NCBI GenBank assembly: GCA_004794655.1
Contig: SMMW01000152.1
Span: forward strand, 434,001-498,000
From: Marisa cornuarietis
Lineage: Eukaryota > Mollusca > Gastropoda > Architaenioglossa > Ampullariidae
Reading direction: 5' to 3'
DNA length: 64,000 nucleotides
Made by a program: the position numbers and the translations under genes. This document shows, one piece after another, positions 48,901-59,153 of this stretch. The notes under the pieces are model-generated. The model was not told where the DNA came from, searched no databases, and worked only from the letters and a program-made list of their open reading frames with translations. Every line of letters begins with the position of its first letter. Positions within the stretch are counted from its first letter, which is position 1.

Positions 48901-49085
48901 ACATTATTTGGAAGAATGCCAATTAGATTTTTTAAAAAGTGACAGTTAAGCATCATTAACTGGAAGAAGCCGCTGTGAAATCCATCTTTAAAATATTCAC
49001 TAGAGCATCATGCATACCGCGGATGGAGGCAAAAATCATTTACCTTGCTATTGTGTTGTTGCAAACTAGACTGTTCCACGGTCAT
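18972..49085 (-). CDS. USP25: Ubiquitin-specific protease, USP25/USP28 family
   Basis: Twenty-four coding exons on the minus strand, listed 5' to 3': 49085-49044, 47731-47555, 46472-46367, 45314-45191, 42708-42543, 41694-41617, 35823-35674, 34880-34795, 34535-34453, 34109-33958, 33621-33494, 33224-33129, 32842-32690, 30674-30403, 30193-30123, 28170-27942, 27263-27087, 25357-25206, 24864-24677, 23400-23316, 23091-23012, 22549-22423, 20599-20413, 19156-18972. All phases join and give 1097 residues, close to the size of human USP25 and USP28. The start MTVEQ equals that of human USP25. Order: UBA-like region (IREVTGIDD), SUMO-interacting motif VIDLT with a UIM-like helix, Cys box [11 protein letters not shown] (catalytic Cys198), catalytic-core motifs [13 protein letters not shown] and [11 protein letters not shown], a coiled insert, His box GHYWAF, then a helical C-terminal region. 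It should cleave ubiquitin from proteins. Placement within the USP25/28 pair is uncertain because invertebrates may have one common ortholog. Confidence 0.97.
20897..21064. mobile_element. hAT-like MITE in USP intron 22
   Basis: The ends CAGAGCCAGCGTTAGG and CCCTAGCGCCGACTCTG are imperfect inverted repeats. ATGACGA flanks both sides (20890-20896, 21065-21071). The 168-bp interior is GC-rich against an AT-rich intron and has no coding capacity. Confidence 0.75.
21087..21625. mobile_element. Foldback-like element with repeated terminal motif
   Basis: The left arm (to about 21153) has four copies of ACACTTAATCC. The right arm (from about 21533) has six inverted copies (GGATTAAGTGT and near variants). 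The 380-bp middle is very AT-rich and noncoding. CTGTGCAAATGG flanks both sides (21075-21086 and 21626-21637), a probable target duplication. Superfamily is not assigned; modular arms suggest a Foldback or MULE-type relic. Confidence 0.7.
22543..22640 (-). repeat. 27-bp tandem repeat at the exon 22 acceptor
   Basis: Three clear 27-bp units and a weaker fourth (plus-strand consensus near ATGAATCTGTTCATCTTAC) cover the 3' splice site of USP exon 22. On the minus strand, units 1, 3 and 4 each end in CAG followed by ATT, so acceptor-like sites recur at 22549, 22603 and 22630. The reading frame stays open and in phase upstream, giving a nine-residue peptide repeat. The 22549 site gives the alignment expected of USP25, so the others would be alternative sites. 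Confidence 0.7.
23401..27086 (-). other. USP introns 17 to 19, little recognised
   Basis: Between exons the introns 23401-24676, 24865-25205 and 25358-27086 are AT-rich. The only item I recognise is a LINE-tail fragment at 26112-26160. Confidence 0.5.
26112..26160 (-). mobile_element. LINE 3'-tail fragment
   Basis: Short AATG repeats next to CAACTTTATTTGTCCCATTG, a sequence style common at 3' ends of CR1/L2-like LINEs read on the opposite strand. No coding part remains. Confidence 0.4.
27494..27683 (-). mobile_element. tRNA-derived SINE, copy 2, with target duplication
   Basis: It aligns along its length with the copy at 13963-14147, including the degenerate A and B boxes on the minus strand. 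CATGAAGATGT flanks it exactly (27483-27493 and 27684-27694), an 11-bp target duplication that fixes both ends. It lies in USP intron 16. Confidence 0.85.
28171..29214 (-). other. USP intron 15, first part, nothing recognised
   Basis: AT-rich intron DNA between exon 16 and the THAP relic. No exon, repeat family or RNA gene is visible. Confidence 0.5.
29215..29503 (-). pseudogene. Decayed THAP-domain fragment
   Basis: On the minus strand, pieces of a C2CH THAP zinc finger appear in order but in different frames: [23 protein letters not shown], then [14 protein letters not shown], then [20 protein letters not shown]. Stops and frameshifts separate them, so this copy cannot encode a protein. THAP domains occur in P-element-like transposases and in host DNA-binding proteins; either could be the source. 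It sits inside USP intron 15 in the same orientation. Confidence 0.6.
30785..31655 (-). mobile_element. pogo/Tigger-like DNA transposon, deleted
   Basis: The ends CAGTAATCCCTC (30785-30796) and GAGGGATTACTG (31644-31655) are inverted repeats flanked by TA on both sides. Subterminal GCGATAAA/AGCGCGATAAA tracts match the style of Tigger-like elements. Only a short minus-strand acidic tail (ending EEQ before a stop) hints at transposase; the DDE core is gone. It lies in USP intron 13. Confidence 0.8.
31656..32689 (-). other. USP intron 13, second part, nothing recognised
   Basis: AT-rich intron sequence without a recognisable element or extra exon. Confidence 0.5.
35420..35560 (+). mobile_element. 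LINE 3'-tail remnants
   Basis: Two stretches resemble LINE 3' tails: GATAAAGCACTCTATAAATA with ATT repeats, and a second with GAGTAAAGCGTGGTATAAAT. No coding sequence remains. They lie in USP intron 7. Confidence 0.45.
35824..37475 (-). other. USP intron 6, 3' part, nothing recognised
   Basis: AT-rich sequence between exon 7 and the LINE remnants. Open frames here are short and have no recognisable domain. Confidence 0.5.
37480..38420 (+). pseudogene. LINE reverse transcriptase relic, first family
   Basis: Frames on the plus strand keep a degenerate [19 protein letters not shown], then [12 protein letters not shown] (palm catalytic box), [33 protein letters not shown] and [19 protein letters not shown]. 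The order matches a complete RT 3' half plus tail of a common invertebrate LINE, but at least three frameshifts and stops break it. It is opposite to the USP gene that hosts it. Confidence 0.85.
38500..39150 (+). pseudogene. LINE 3' end, CR1/L2-like, with (CAT)n tail
   Basis: The frame 38546-38962 keeps the C-terminal part of a CR1/L2-like ORF2: [39 protein letters not shown] and [11 protein letters not shown]. It is followed by a T-rich 3' UTR and a CAT repeat tail at about 39128. The 5' part is missing, as is usual for truncated insertions. It follows directly after another LINE family. Confidence 0.85.
39698..40455. mobile_element. TTAA-flanked inverted-repeat element
   Basis: A perfect 21-bp inverted repeat bounds the element (39698-39718 and 40435-40455; it starts GGCCTATTCTCACGCTGCAA). 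TTAA sits directly outside both ends (39694-39697, 40456-40459), the target site of piggyBac-type elements. The 758-bp interior contains short frames only, none recognisable, so it is non-autonomous. It lies in USP intron 6. Confidence 0.8.
41377..41554. mobile_element. hAT MITE with perfect 8-bp target duplication
   Basis: The ends are CAGCGTTTCTCAACCT and AGGTTGAGAACCGCGG, inverted with two mismatches. CCTTAAAC flanks both sides (41369-41376 and 41555-41562). The interior is made of C and G tracts and is noncoding. It is 63 bp from USP exon 6. Confidence 0.9.
43186..44453 (+). mobile_element. hAT transposon, internally deleted
   Basis: The 14-bp ends CAGGGGTGGGCAAA (43186-43199) and its exact inverse (44440-44453) are flanked by perfect 8-bp duplications ACCTAAGT (43178-43185 and 44454-44461). 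The subterminal regions are rich in GCGGCCC. Its size, 1268 bp, is below that of an autonomous hAT element. It carries the 3' part of a transposase gene. It lies in USP intron 4, opposite in strand. Confidence 0.95.
43567..44250 (+). pseudogene. hAT transposase C-terminal relic
   Basis: The open frame from about 43657 to 44250 ends in a hAT dimerisation region: [19 protein letters not shown] followed by [16 protein letters not shown]. It resembles the transposase-derived GTF2IRD2/ZBED-type proteins. A further piece ([20 protein letters not shown]) lies upstream in another frame, so a frameshift near 43660 breaks it. The N-terminal zinc finger and most of the catalytic core are absent. Confidence 0.85.
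45580..46060 (-). pseudogene. LINE ORF2 3' relic, CR1/L2-like
   Basis: On the minus strand a decayed ORF2 end appears: [38 protein letters not shown] and [14 protein letters not shown] stop and a frameshift interrupt it near 45945. It lies in USP intron 3 in the same orientation as the host gene. Confidence 0.8.
46497..47105. repeat. Inverted pair of a LINE-tail repeat
   Basis: Sequence from about 46540 to 46690 (GATTTATACAACACA, then CAGCACTTAAGACAAGTTGG, then GGAGAAACAACTA) recurs in inverted orientation from about 47085 back to 46965. Between them lies about 270 bp without a clear identity. The pair lies in USP intron 2 and could fold back in the transcript. Confidence 0.65.
47732..49043 (-). 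other. USP intron 1, nothing recognised
   Basis: AT-rich first intron with short T/G and CA-rich tracts (47770-48060) and homopolymer runs near 48395 and 48525. No exon or element is clear. Confidence 0.5.
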
Positions 49086-49832
49086 GGTGGAATTCCGGTC
49101 GCACAAAAATGGCGACCATCAACACATTCCTTGCCGATCACTATTTGTCTTAACGTTGGCGTATAAACTAGAATGCACTTGATTACATTACTGTCTGCAC
49201 AGAGGGCCACAAATAACCTGCTCTTTCACATTTGACTCGAGTATGAAACCGGAACAAGCCCTTTGATTCCTGGTGTTTCACTTCGACATCTCCGTTTTAA
49301 CGATGTGGCGTCTCCAATGACTGGAACAGCTGCGGAATCTTTGTTAATGCGTCTCTTTTGAGTTCTGTGTTACTGGAACTATTTGATACTCATCCCGAGC
49401 ATTAGAACAATCAGGAAGAATTTGTTATTTTCTAATGGCTCACTTGCATTCATGACTTCTATTCAGTTTGAAACCACATTACAGCCTTTTTAGTCTCAGT
49501 ACCTTCTTGTCTTGGTTACCGAAGCAGACGAATCTTTAGGCTGTATTAAATTTTAAAGCTATCTATGCTACATTTATAAATGGTAAAAATCATGAACACA
49601 CCCATTAAAGTTTAAATGCATCTACAAATTATTTTTCCAAAATACGTTTGTGAAGTCTATATACATAAAACATTGATTCCATATTTTGGTAGAATCCGTA
49701 CTCTGAGTCGACCAATCAGACATCACGTTTCATTCTCGCTGTAAACTTAATGTTAGTCAAGAGAAGGATGTGTTACAACCTAAGGCTTCTTTTAATCATA
49801 CCGCATTGTAACGAACACATACATCCAAAACA
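49086..49832. promoter_or_regulatory. Shared upstream region of USP25/28 and GPR89
   Basis: These 747 bp separate the two start codons, which point away from each other. Both 5' UTRs and a bidirectional promoter must lie here unless an upstream noncoding exon exists. No strong CpG block or convincing TATA box is visible; a TATAAA-like string near 49576 is not decisive. Confidence 0.6.
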
Positions 49833-52800
49833 ATGTCTTTCCTAGTCGATTCTTGTCTAATGCTTTTTTCTCAGGTAATGGTTTACTCGTCTTCCGAGGT
49901 GGATGTTGCTAACTACATTGCTCACTATTAAAGATCATCGTATTTCATTGCCGCCCTGGCGTTAGACGACTGTTATAGGCTACGTGTTATTTTCAGTCCC
50001 GTCAATGAGTACGAGACTGTTAGGATCACCCAATTCTAACTGGAATACATTTTACTGTCAGTTGGATTTCAGACAGTGTTCTGTTCCTGAGAGAATGAAC
50101 AAGATAATTCAGTTGGTCCTTGTGATTACTGTTCTTATTCTACTAACAGTACGGGGCACAAACATGACATATGAAACAGTGAGGTGTGTGCATTGGTGGG
50201 TGGGTAGTGTGAATGGTCAAGGGGGTGAGGTACTAAATTGAAACAGATCCACAAGCCTTAACTAATGGTCCCTCTGAACCTGCTGTTAGCTCCTGTGCAT
50301 TGTTCATCATGTTTAAACATAATATAGACATTAGCATTTGAAGAAAGCATCCTACATATGCATATTTGTTTTATAGGTTCTGTTCTTTGGAGGTGGATGG
50401 GTCTTCTTCTTGAAGCAGCTGTTTCGTGATTATGAGGTTAGGAATTTGAAAGGTTGAAATTTTATATGAACTTTATCATTGAACACATTGAATGATTTTT
50501 AAACAAAGTAATATTTTTATCTTAATATATTAGCAGTATACTTCTATTTAGTAATATTTATTTGACAGTTTATTTAAGACTGGTACATAAGTTGATCTCC
50601 GAAAGGTCCATCAGGTCTCTTCCTGACATGATATTTGACATTATTTGTCAGTAGTAAATTTATATTTTTGTAGCTGCTGTGGCTCTAGAACTCTGTGTTC
50701 TAAACATAAAATTTATTCGATAGGCCTCGCTCATTCAAAGTTGATCATTGCTGGTTCCTCCTAGCCTTAACAGCATCTCTAGAAAGGGACAACTTGCTCT
50801 TCTGGGTGATGAATCATGGACCTTCTGCCTTGGGAAATTAGGCATTTCAAAACGAACAAGAATGGCCACGTACTGTTGGAGCTCTGTACTTCTTATAGCC
50901 TCAGCTTCACCAGTTCATATTTTATGACTAAACCTCAACACAAGGTCTCCTGGAAGCACAAAAACACCCACTCTGGCACCATCTGACCCTTGTCTTAATC
51001 ACACACACACAACAAAATACACCAACCAAACTACAACCTTCCTACTGATGCAAGGAACATTCCTGTAAGATTTGATAAGAATTGAACAAACCTTGGATTT
51101 GCATGTGTCAGTTGCCATTGCCAGAAACACATCACCAGATGCTATAAAAATGATGTTGCAGGTCCACCACTCTGTTGTGTTGCTTGTGTTCTCAGTGACC
51201 TTCTCCTTGTCCTGCACCATGTTTGAACTCATCATCTTTGAGATCCTGGGGGTCATGGACTCAAGGTCTGCATCTTCACTGGATATTGTAATGAATAATA
51301 AATCAGAGACAGGCTTGTGTCTATGTAACACTAAAGTTTCTACAGTTATGTATATAATTTATGTATTTTGTACCACTGAATTCCCCTTCTTTGTAAGGGA
51401 ATATAGTGTCCTTTCTTTAACAGTCTTTGTTTTATTGTGTGTGTGTGTAAACAAAATGTATTAAAAAATCACTTGCACCAGTAATAGCCCTTATCTGATT
51501 TTCTTGTGACATAATTGAAAAACTTATCCATCTCATTATTTTATCAATAATTGTATTGTCTTTACTTTAGAAGTTATTAATAATTTGGTCATTGTAATCC
51601 AAACTTTGGAAAAATTAGGTAACGAAATATGTGTTTTAAGCTTATTTTATCTGTTTCTTTTGCAGCTCTCGTTTCTTCCACTGGAAGCTAGGGCTTTATG
51701 CCATCCTGTTTGTGCTGATTGCTGTCTTACCATTCTATCTAGCCTACTTTGCCATCAGTACTATCAGACTAGGTAAATATTTCTTTGTTTTCACCATTTC
51801 ATAGACTGTAAAATACTAGTGAATTATCGATCAAGATAAAAGAAAAACCATATAGTTTGTGCATAAACACACATAACAAAGTACTGTAGAAGCCCTTTAC
51901 TGCAGACTAAATTTAATGTGGTTGTTACCAAAATTTACTGATATCCAAGGATTAGTATATAAACAAATTCAAGTAAGATGAAATCATGCATACGCATATC
52001 ACCAGCATATCTGTCATAAGTGTAGTGCTTGGTATAGATACATATATAAACCACATTTAGACCTATAATAGCAATCATAGGATCAAAAATGTTTTTTTTT
52101 AATAAATACAATAGAGAAATGGGTACAAGAAAATAAATTAAAAGCACAGTTCCATTTCATTATCTTGCCAACCTCACATTTCACCGCACTTTAGGACTGA
52201 ACGGATTTCGCTCATAGTTATCCCTAGATACGGATCAAATACCTTCTTTATGTCTTCGCCATCACCTCTCACCTAACATTTGGGTAGATGGTTTGTGGCA
52301 AGATAACAAATTTATTTGGAATAAGGTTCTAGAACTTTATTAAAAATATGTAATGACATTTACTGATGTTTTTTTGGTCTAACCATTAAACAATGATTTT
52401 AACATATATTGCTTGAAAAGAGAAAGTTATATTTTATTACTTTTGCGTTTTCCTTTTAAGGAGGAAGCTATCTTTTCCTCAGAGGCCATATTTTAATAAC
52501 ACTAAAGGTGTACCAGTTCTTTTCAGAAGTGCATCACCTGAGAGTTGTTCTAATCATGTTTGTCATAGTCACTAGCTATTTTTCTTTAGTTTATTTTTAT
52601 TCACACATACATTTATTAGTACCACAGAAACAACATGTGAGGGTGATGATAGCATTTGGAGCCTGGTGCGCCATTCTGTACCTCTTCTGGCGAATAGGTG
52701 ATCCCTTCCCAATTCTAAGTCCGAAACATGGTAAGTATAAACTATGATACTGTTCTTGTGGATTGTCATATAATAAGACAAGCAGCATTTTAGTATAAAT

Positions 52801-55800
52801 GAGCCACTAAAATATCTATTTTACCAGAAGGTGAAAAGATAACACTGGTGCTTGAAATGGAATTTCTATAGCAAGATTGACACAGTGGTGAAGCGATTAC
52901 TGACCCCAGAAGGTCGAGACCAAAATGAAATAAATGAGGGCTTTACATTCTTAGTTATTTATTTATCTTTTCGTCAAAGTTGGTTGATTAGTCTTGTGAT
53001 TATAAGTTAAATAGTCATGATGATTAAGAGATTTGTTAGAACCAGCCAGAGTCTTGCTGTTTCTGACCTTTTTGTTGGTTAACGTGTTCCAGGAATATTT
53101 TCTATCGAACAATGCATTGGGCGAGTGGGTGTAATTGGTGTCACTCTTATGGCAATTCTTTCCGGATTTGGTGCTGTCAACTGTCCTTATACTTACATGT
53201 CATACTTTGTGAGGTTTGTTCATTTTATTTTGCAGACTGATATTACAGCCTATTTTTGTTCTTGGCATGTACAGCGTTGACAATTTGGATAAAACTAAAG
53301 AATAAATCAGTGTATCTTTATGTGAACACACATGTGCATGCACATACATTTTGTGTGTGTGTGTAAAATTATGCATCAGGGTGCACATGTTTATGTGCAT
53401 GAATATGTAAAACATCGAAAGTTTTCGGCATTTTACTCAGATTTGTGTGCTTTACCAAACATTTGAAAAGCTCAACTTTTTTCACTTTGTTTTATTTTTT
53501 TTTAAATTTCACTAGACATGTCACTGAAACAGACATCCAGGGAATAGAAAAGCGGTTGATACAGACCCTAGAGATGATAATTGTGAAAAAGAAAAGGTAA
53601 ACAAACTCAAATTTTCTGTCAGAAGTTATCATTATTCAATGTTTTCTGAGATCAAGCTGTTCTTGACCTTAGTTTTTTTTTTTAAATCCAGTTTCTACCT
53701 GTGTCATTTATGAGATGCTCAGAATCTGTAGAAATCTTATAAAAAGATGTCAACTGTTGATCATTTCAGAGCAGAGTATTGATGCAGATTTGCTATTTGA
53801 TTTTGTAAGTAGGTGATCCCTTGCATGGTTTGATTATTCCTTTTTATTCTGTGGTTAGTCCTTTGTTTGTTTTTAATCTGGAACTTTACTGAGAAGCTGG
53901 GAAGACCTTGCATTATCTTTCTTTGTGCATTTTAGCTACTCGTATTGTGTATTCCCAAACTAATTTATCTGTAACGAGCAGTAAAACGTTTAAAGAAAAG
54001 TATAAACTGCCAATATTTTTGTTATTGTTGTTTTATTAATGTATCTCCAGGGTGGCTCTTGCAAAGAGAGAGAGTTTACGACAAGCCCGGTCTGTAACCT
54101 CGGGTGGAATCTGGAGCATGCTTAAAAATGTTGCTACTGGCAGCAGCACAGAGAGTATCCTTCTTATGAACAAGTTGACAGCATAGTTCTTCTTTTGCTA
54201 TCCTGAAACTGCTTAGCTATAAATATTTTGCTATTTTCTTAGCTATAAACAAACTTTTCTTGTTGCTGAATATATATGATAGTGGGTATTGGTAGTTTGG
54301 GATGGGAAATTTTTTTTTTTTCACAGTACCATGCAAGGCACAGTGATCCTTAGTATTGGCTTATTGTATTTCTGTTTCTTTTGATCACGTAGAAAAATAT
54401 GCCTTCAGAAGAAATAGCTACTTTTTTCTTTTATGTGAGTCTTATTTGTTGCCAGTTACAAGTAGTTGTTTTTGATAGTGGTGTCTGCTTCATCTTTTGT
54501 TGGTACCTCTCTGTTTGGGGTTGTTGGCTGCCTTGATGCTGAAGGCAGACTTCTTTAACCTCCACAGCACAAGAAGACATTGTGAACAGGTACAGAAATA
54601 TCACATTCAGCAACTGTCATGTGAACAACAGATTGACTTAACCTAACTCAGATGTAAGTCATCTGAAACAAGAGATAGGAGCTCTTGAGGAACTCAGTCG
54701 ACAGCTTTTTCTGGAAACAGTAGATTTGCAGGAAGCCATGGTGAGTGGTTGCCATCAAGGTCTTTTTTTTTTTTTTTGGTAAGCCCAGCATTGTTTTAAC
54801 AATGTTTTTGATATATGAAGGGTGAATAGCAACAAGATAATCTACCCTCTGTTCAGTACCAATAGATTAAATTAGCGTTCTCTTCTGATATGTATTTTAC
54901 TTTGATTTATGTGCTCTTTTATCATCTACAGTAATTTTAACCTTATATCCATGCTGACTTACATTCTTTTACTCCAGGACCGAATAGAGTACTCAAAAAC
55001 ATTCAAAGGAAAATATTTCAACTTTCTGGGCTACTTTTTCTCCACCTACTGTGTTTGGAAAATTTTCATGGTATGCTGCTTTTATTTTTCAGTTTGGTCC
55101 TTTATCATGGTTACATTGAAAACAATTTTACACTATAGTACCTGTAACTGTCAAACTAGAGAAATTTTTATAGGAAATTTATGGATTTAAATAATTTTTG
55201 TGTGTGTGTTTATAAGAGTAGAACTTTGATGGTGTTGATGGTATAGCAGGAGTATGTGTATATCTGCATATCTGTACACATGTATTTGAGAGTGGATGAA
55301 CACTTTGAACAGCGTGGTACTTTCTAGACACGTTTGTCGTTTTTCAAAAAGCTTTCTTTATACTTGTTAAGATAGTAAATATGAGTTAATATTTTTATGT
55401 AATGAAGCACTTTTAACTATTAATTTGAGGCATTAGTCCTAAATGCTTAAGTGTTCAACATACATGGTGTTGCCAATATCCCAGTAAAAGGTGTAAACAT
55501 TCATTTTCTTGTGTCTTCATTTTATCATTTTTTGAAACATTTTAAAAGTGACTTTTAATTACTGACCAAAGTTAAGATTTACTTAAACTTATAATTTAAT
55601 TGCTTGCCTTATGCATTTGTGGTGACTAGTGAACAGGAATGCCATTGTGATAGTCATACCTTAATTATATAAGCCATGATATTATTTAGCTGTCTTAAAA
55701 CTTATAGTTGTTTGTTATACTTAGTACTGTTTTTACTTCTGGTCTCAGATTTGTTTTTATTTTTGCATTTTATTTATAACTTTGATCAAAATCTGTCTTT

Positions 55801-58800
55801 GTCAGTTACCAACATCCTTTAATTTTCACAGGCAACAATCAACATAATCTTCGACCGTGTGGGTAAAGTGGATCCAGTTACCAGAGGTATTGAAATTGCT
55901 GTAAAATACTTTGGGATTCAGTTTGATGTGAGTAACAATTTTTTAAAAAATATTGCTTATGAATGAATTACATAACAGGAATGTACTCATCACCATTGAG
56001 TGATTACAATTAAGGCACAGGAAAGCTGCATGGAACTTAGGTTTTGAGATGCAATGATGAGTTAATTGGGAAGAGAAAGAGTCTATAGTCCATCTAAAGC
56101 ACAGCTATCGTTGATATCTTACTTTTTTCCAGGCACATATTTTTTTGAGGAAAGTGATTATATGTTTTGAAACTGATTAGCTGATTACAGAACTGCTCAC
56201 CTCTGTCCAATGAATAAGTCATTGTGGTATTTGATTTTTGACTACAGGTCAAGTTTTGGTCACAGCAGATATCCTTTTTGCTTGTCGGTATCATCATTGT
56301 ATCCTCCATTCGAGGATTTCTAATCACACTCACAAGGGTATGTCATATCTTTTTCCACCAATTTGTACACTTCAGTGTTTTTAGAAATAACCTTTAGAGC
56401 GTTATTATTATTATATTATTTGTTAAAGTTCTTTAAAAATGTGGTTGCCTAATAAACTAATAATAGATTTTCAATGTTTTTTTTTTTACTGTATATTATT
56501 GAATTTATGGTTTAAGATATTTTAGCTACTTTATATTGAGAAAAGACTTTTCTAGAGTTTATTCTTATGCAGCACACTTTTTTTCTGGCTGTGCAGTTTT
56601 TCTATGCTATTGCCAGCAGCAAGTTTGCTAATGTGATTGTCCTCTGCCTTGCACAAATCATGGTAACTTGTATTTAATATATTATATAATGCCAGCTTTG
56701 ACATTTACAAATCTGTTACACAGAATATTTTCCTTCCTCTGTAATATGTAATCTTTTATCAGTACAAAGGTGTGAATATTATGAATCTTTGACTCTTGAA
56801 TAATCTGATGAGTAAAATTTTGGTTAAAGACATTTATTTTTATTATAACAGCTTTTATTGCTTGTCAAAGTGCTCCCAGATTACAAGCTGTGTAATTGAC
56901 TTTTCACGATTATTTTGAGATTACTGTTTTTGAAGTCAGCAGGTTAAGATCTCACTAGAAAGATTCCAAATGATATATTTAACCATTTACATGTATACAT
57001 TTATGCTTTATATACATCATTTCTATTTTGTAGGTTAGGAAAACATTTTTAATTGCATAATAATTTGGAAAAAAACGGGTTAATAATCAAGTCGCTAAAA
57101 ACTAATGGGTGATTTTGCTACTTTTTCTTCTCTTTTCCAAGTGGATACAGATTATCTCAATAAATGATAAGTGTCGTTATTAAAAGAAACACAGTTTCAT
57201 CTGTATAAATCTAAGTGTTGGATTTTTTCATTCTTATTTCTCTACTGGTAAAAGTAATGAGTTTGTCACTTTTTCTTGGTTTCTTGGTTTTCTGATTTTT
57301 GCATTTTGTTGTCAGCTTCTTGCTAATGAGAATAACTTTGCATTAATTTAGATTAAAGCTGCGATACAGTTACTATCATTTTCGGTCTTAATGTGATGGT
57401 GTGTAACATTAGGAAATGGTTAAAATTTTTCACCAGGGAATGTACTTTGTCTCATCTGTCCTACTAATGAGGATGAACATGCCGCCAGAATATAGGTAAA
57501 TGTTCAAATTTTCTGATAAAATTAAATTAGGGTAAAGTTCTAAACATCCATTAGTGATAATATTTTTTTGTGATGTATTTATGTGACATCATGTCTCTAG
57601 TAATAAAGAGTGCAGTACCAACATAACCTGCTACTTTGAAGTGTGGGGTGCCTCAGGCTTGGTTCTTGGGCCTCTTTTATTCACTGTGTACTTCCAACCA
57701 CTCGGTCCTGCCATCCATCACTTGGGCTTGCAGTATCATGCATGCTGATGATACACATCTGCTAGTATTTTGCCTTGCATTTCAGCTCCACACAGTAAAC
57801 AGACTGTTGAAGGTCTGGATATCCACCAAAAAACTGAATATGAAGACAAAATTTAGGCCATTCTAATAACCTCTGCAAACAAGCTGAAATGTGTGCCACC
57901 CTCTACTACATTTATTTATTTATTTTTTTTTAATGGACGAACATCTCTTTCCAAGACCATTGGGAATCTTGGTGTTATCATCAGCACATCATGGTCTTAC
58001 AGCTTTGCAGGATCACTCACACCAGATCCTTCCAGCCAGTTTCTGCCAGCAGACAGCTCATATCTTCTTTTGTGTTGTCCTGGCTTAATTGCTGCAACTC
58101 CATGTTGATGTGGACAAACTTCATTGGGTGTGGAATCATGCTTCTTACTTTGTCTTCCATGTGCATAAAGCAAACCATGCTACACCCCTCCTCTATGAGC
58201 TCCGTTGACTGCCAGTTTGAGCTTGCATTGATTACAAGAATGCCACACTGTTTTACCGCTGTTTTCACGGCCTCGCCCCAGCATACCTCTCTGAGCTACT
58301 GGTGTCTTATCACCCAAGTCGGTCTCTTGGGTCTGCATGGGTTGCCTTTCTCTATGTTTCCCCACATTTTGCAGTGCTTCTTCTCTGGCTCCACTATTTA
58401 GAATTCTCTGCTTCTTTCTCTTCGAGATGTGTCTATGTTCAATGCTTTCAAGACTGGCATAAAAACACTCATTAAGAAATATCTTTCATGGTCAAGTGAA
58501 CGCGCCCACTTTCTCCTCATTTAATCTTCATAAATACATTATGTTTATATTTGCCACTATGTCATCTGTTTGTTGCCGCTTGTGTTTCTATGCCGTGTTG
58601 TTGACTGTCGGTTTGTTCATAGTCTTTCGTTACAGTGCATTGAGCTTATGATGAATTAGAATATGAAGGGCCACCATTTAACTAGCCTTTAGTTGTATTG
58701 TGAATCTTGTGCTTCTTAGAGCAGAATGGGTCTTAACATTGTTTTCGCTTTTATCCCCTAGTTTTTTTTATCATTGTGGACATCTGCAAATATCAAGCAA

Positions 58801-59153
58801 ATAAGCAAATACCTTGATAAGCAAATAAGCTTTGTTATTTTAATTGTTATTGAGAATATTTTTTTCACTGCTAAAATTGTTCCCATGCTAATCACATTTG
58901 TAATCAGATGTTTTGAGTTTGTGGGTACACGTTTTGACTTTGCAACAAAGAACAGACAAAAAGCTGTGGAATGCCATTGAAGTTGCTTTATCTTTGCATT
59001 TATTTCAGAATGATCATCACAGAGGTGCTGGGAGATCTGCAGTTTAATTTTTATCACCGTTGGTTTGACGTCATCTTTCTAGTCAGCGCACTGTCAAGCA
59101 TAGGCTTCCTGTACATAGCACACAAGCAAGCACCAGAAAAAAATATGACATAG
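49833..59153 (+). CDS. GPR89: Golgi pH regulator GPR89, complete
   Basis: Fifteen coding exons: 49833-49874, 50377-50436, 51162-51265, 51666-51772, 52620-52730, 53093-53213, 53516-53596, 54051-54154, 54652-54740, 54978-55070, 55832-55927, 56248-56337, 56597-56662, 57437-57495, 59009-59153 (stop TAG). All phases join to 455 residues, the length of human GPR89. Conserved strings are dense: [95 protein letters not shown]. The protein is a multi-pass membrane protein; the family supports Golgi acidification as a voltage-dependent anion channel. The start MSFL matches the family start. It is divergent to the USP gene. The third donor site (GTCTGC) is weak but the resulting codon fits the family alignment. 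Confidence 0.97.
52868..52935 (+). mobile_element. Possible tRNA-like SINE head in GPR89 intron
   Basis: An A-box-like TTGACACAGTGGTGAAG precedes a B-box-like AGGTCGAGACC at about 35 bp spacing. No tail or target duplication is clear. Confidence 0.35.
55071..56247 (+). other. GPR89 introns 10 and 11, nothing recognised
   Basis: AT-rich introns flanking exon 11 (55832-55927). I see no element or extra exon. The introns 49875-50376, 50437-51161 and 51773-52619 are similar. Confidence 0.5.
57600..58690 (+). pseudogene. LINE reverse transcriptase relic in last GPR89 intron
   Basis: A degenerate CR1/L2-like ORF2 runs on the plus strand: [19 protein letters not shown], then [11 protein letters not shown] (the catalytic ADD box), [11 protein letters not shown], and [12 protein letters not shown] with YHPSRSLGS in other frames. 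A 3' tail with CATTGAGCTTATGATGAATT follows to about 58690. Several frameshifts break it. It is in the same orientation as GPR89 and fills most of the 1.5-kb last intron. Confidence 0.8.

Noticed and set aside
51072..51464. A 130-residue frame as a single-exon gene
   Set aside because: Only 51162-51265 is coding, as GPR89 exon 3; the rest is intron read-through.
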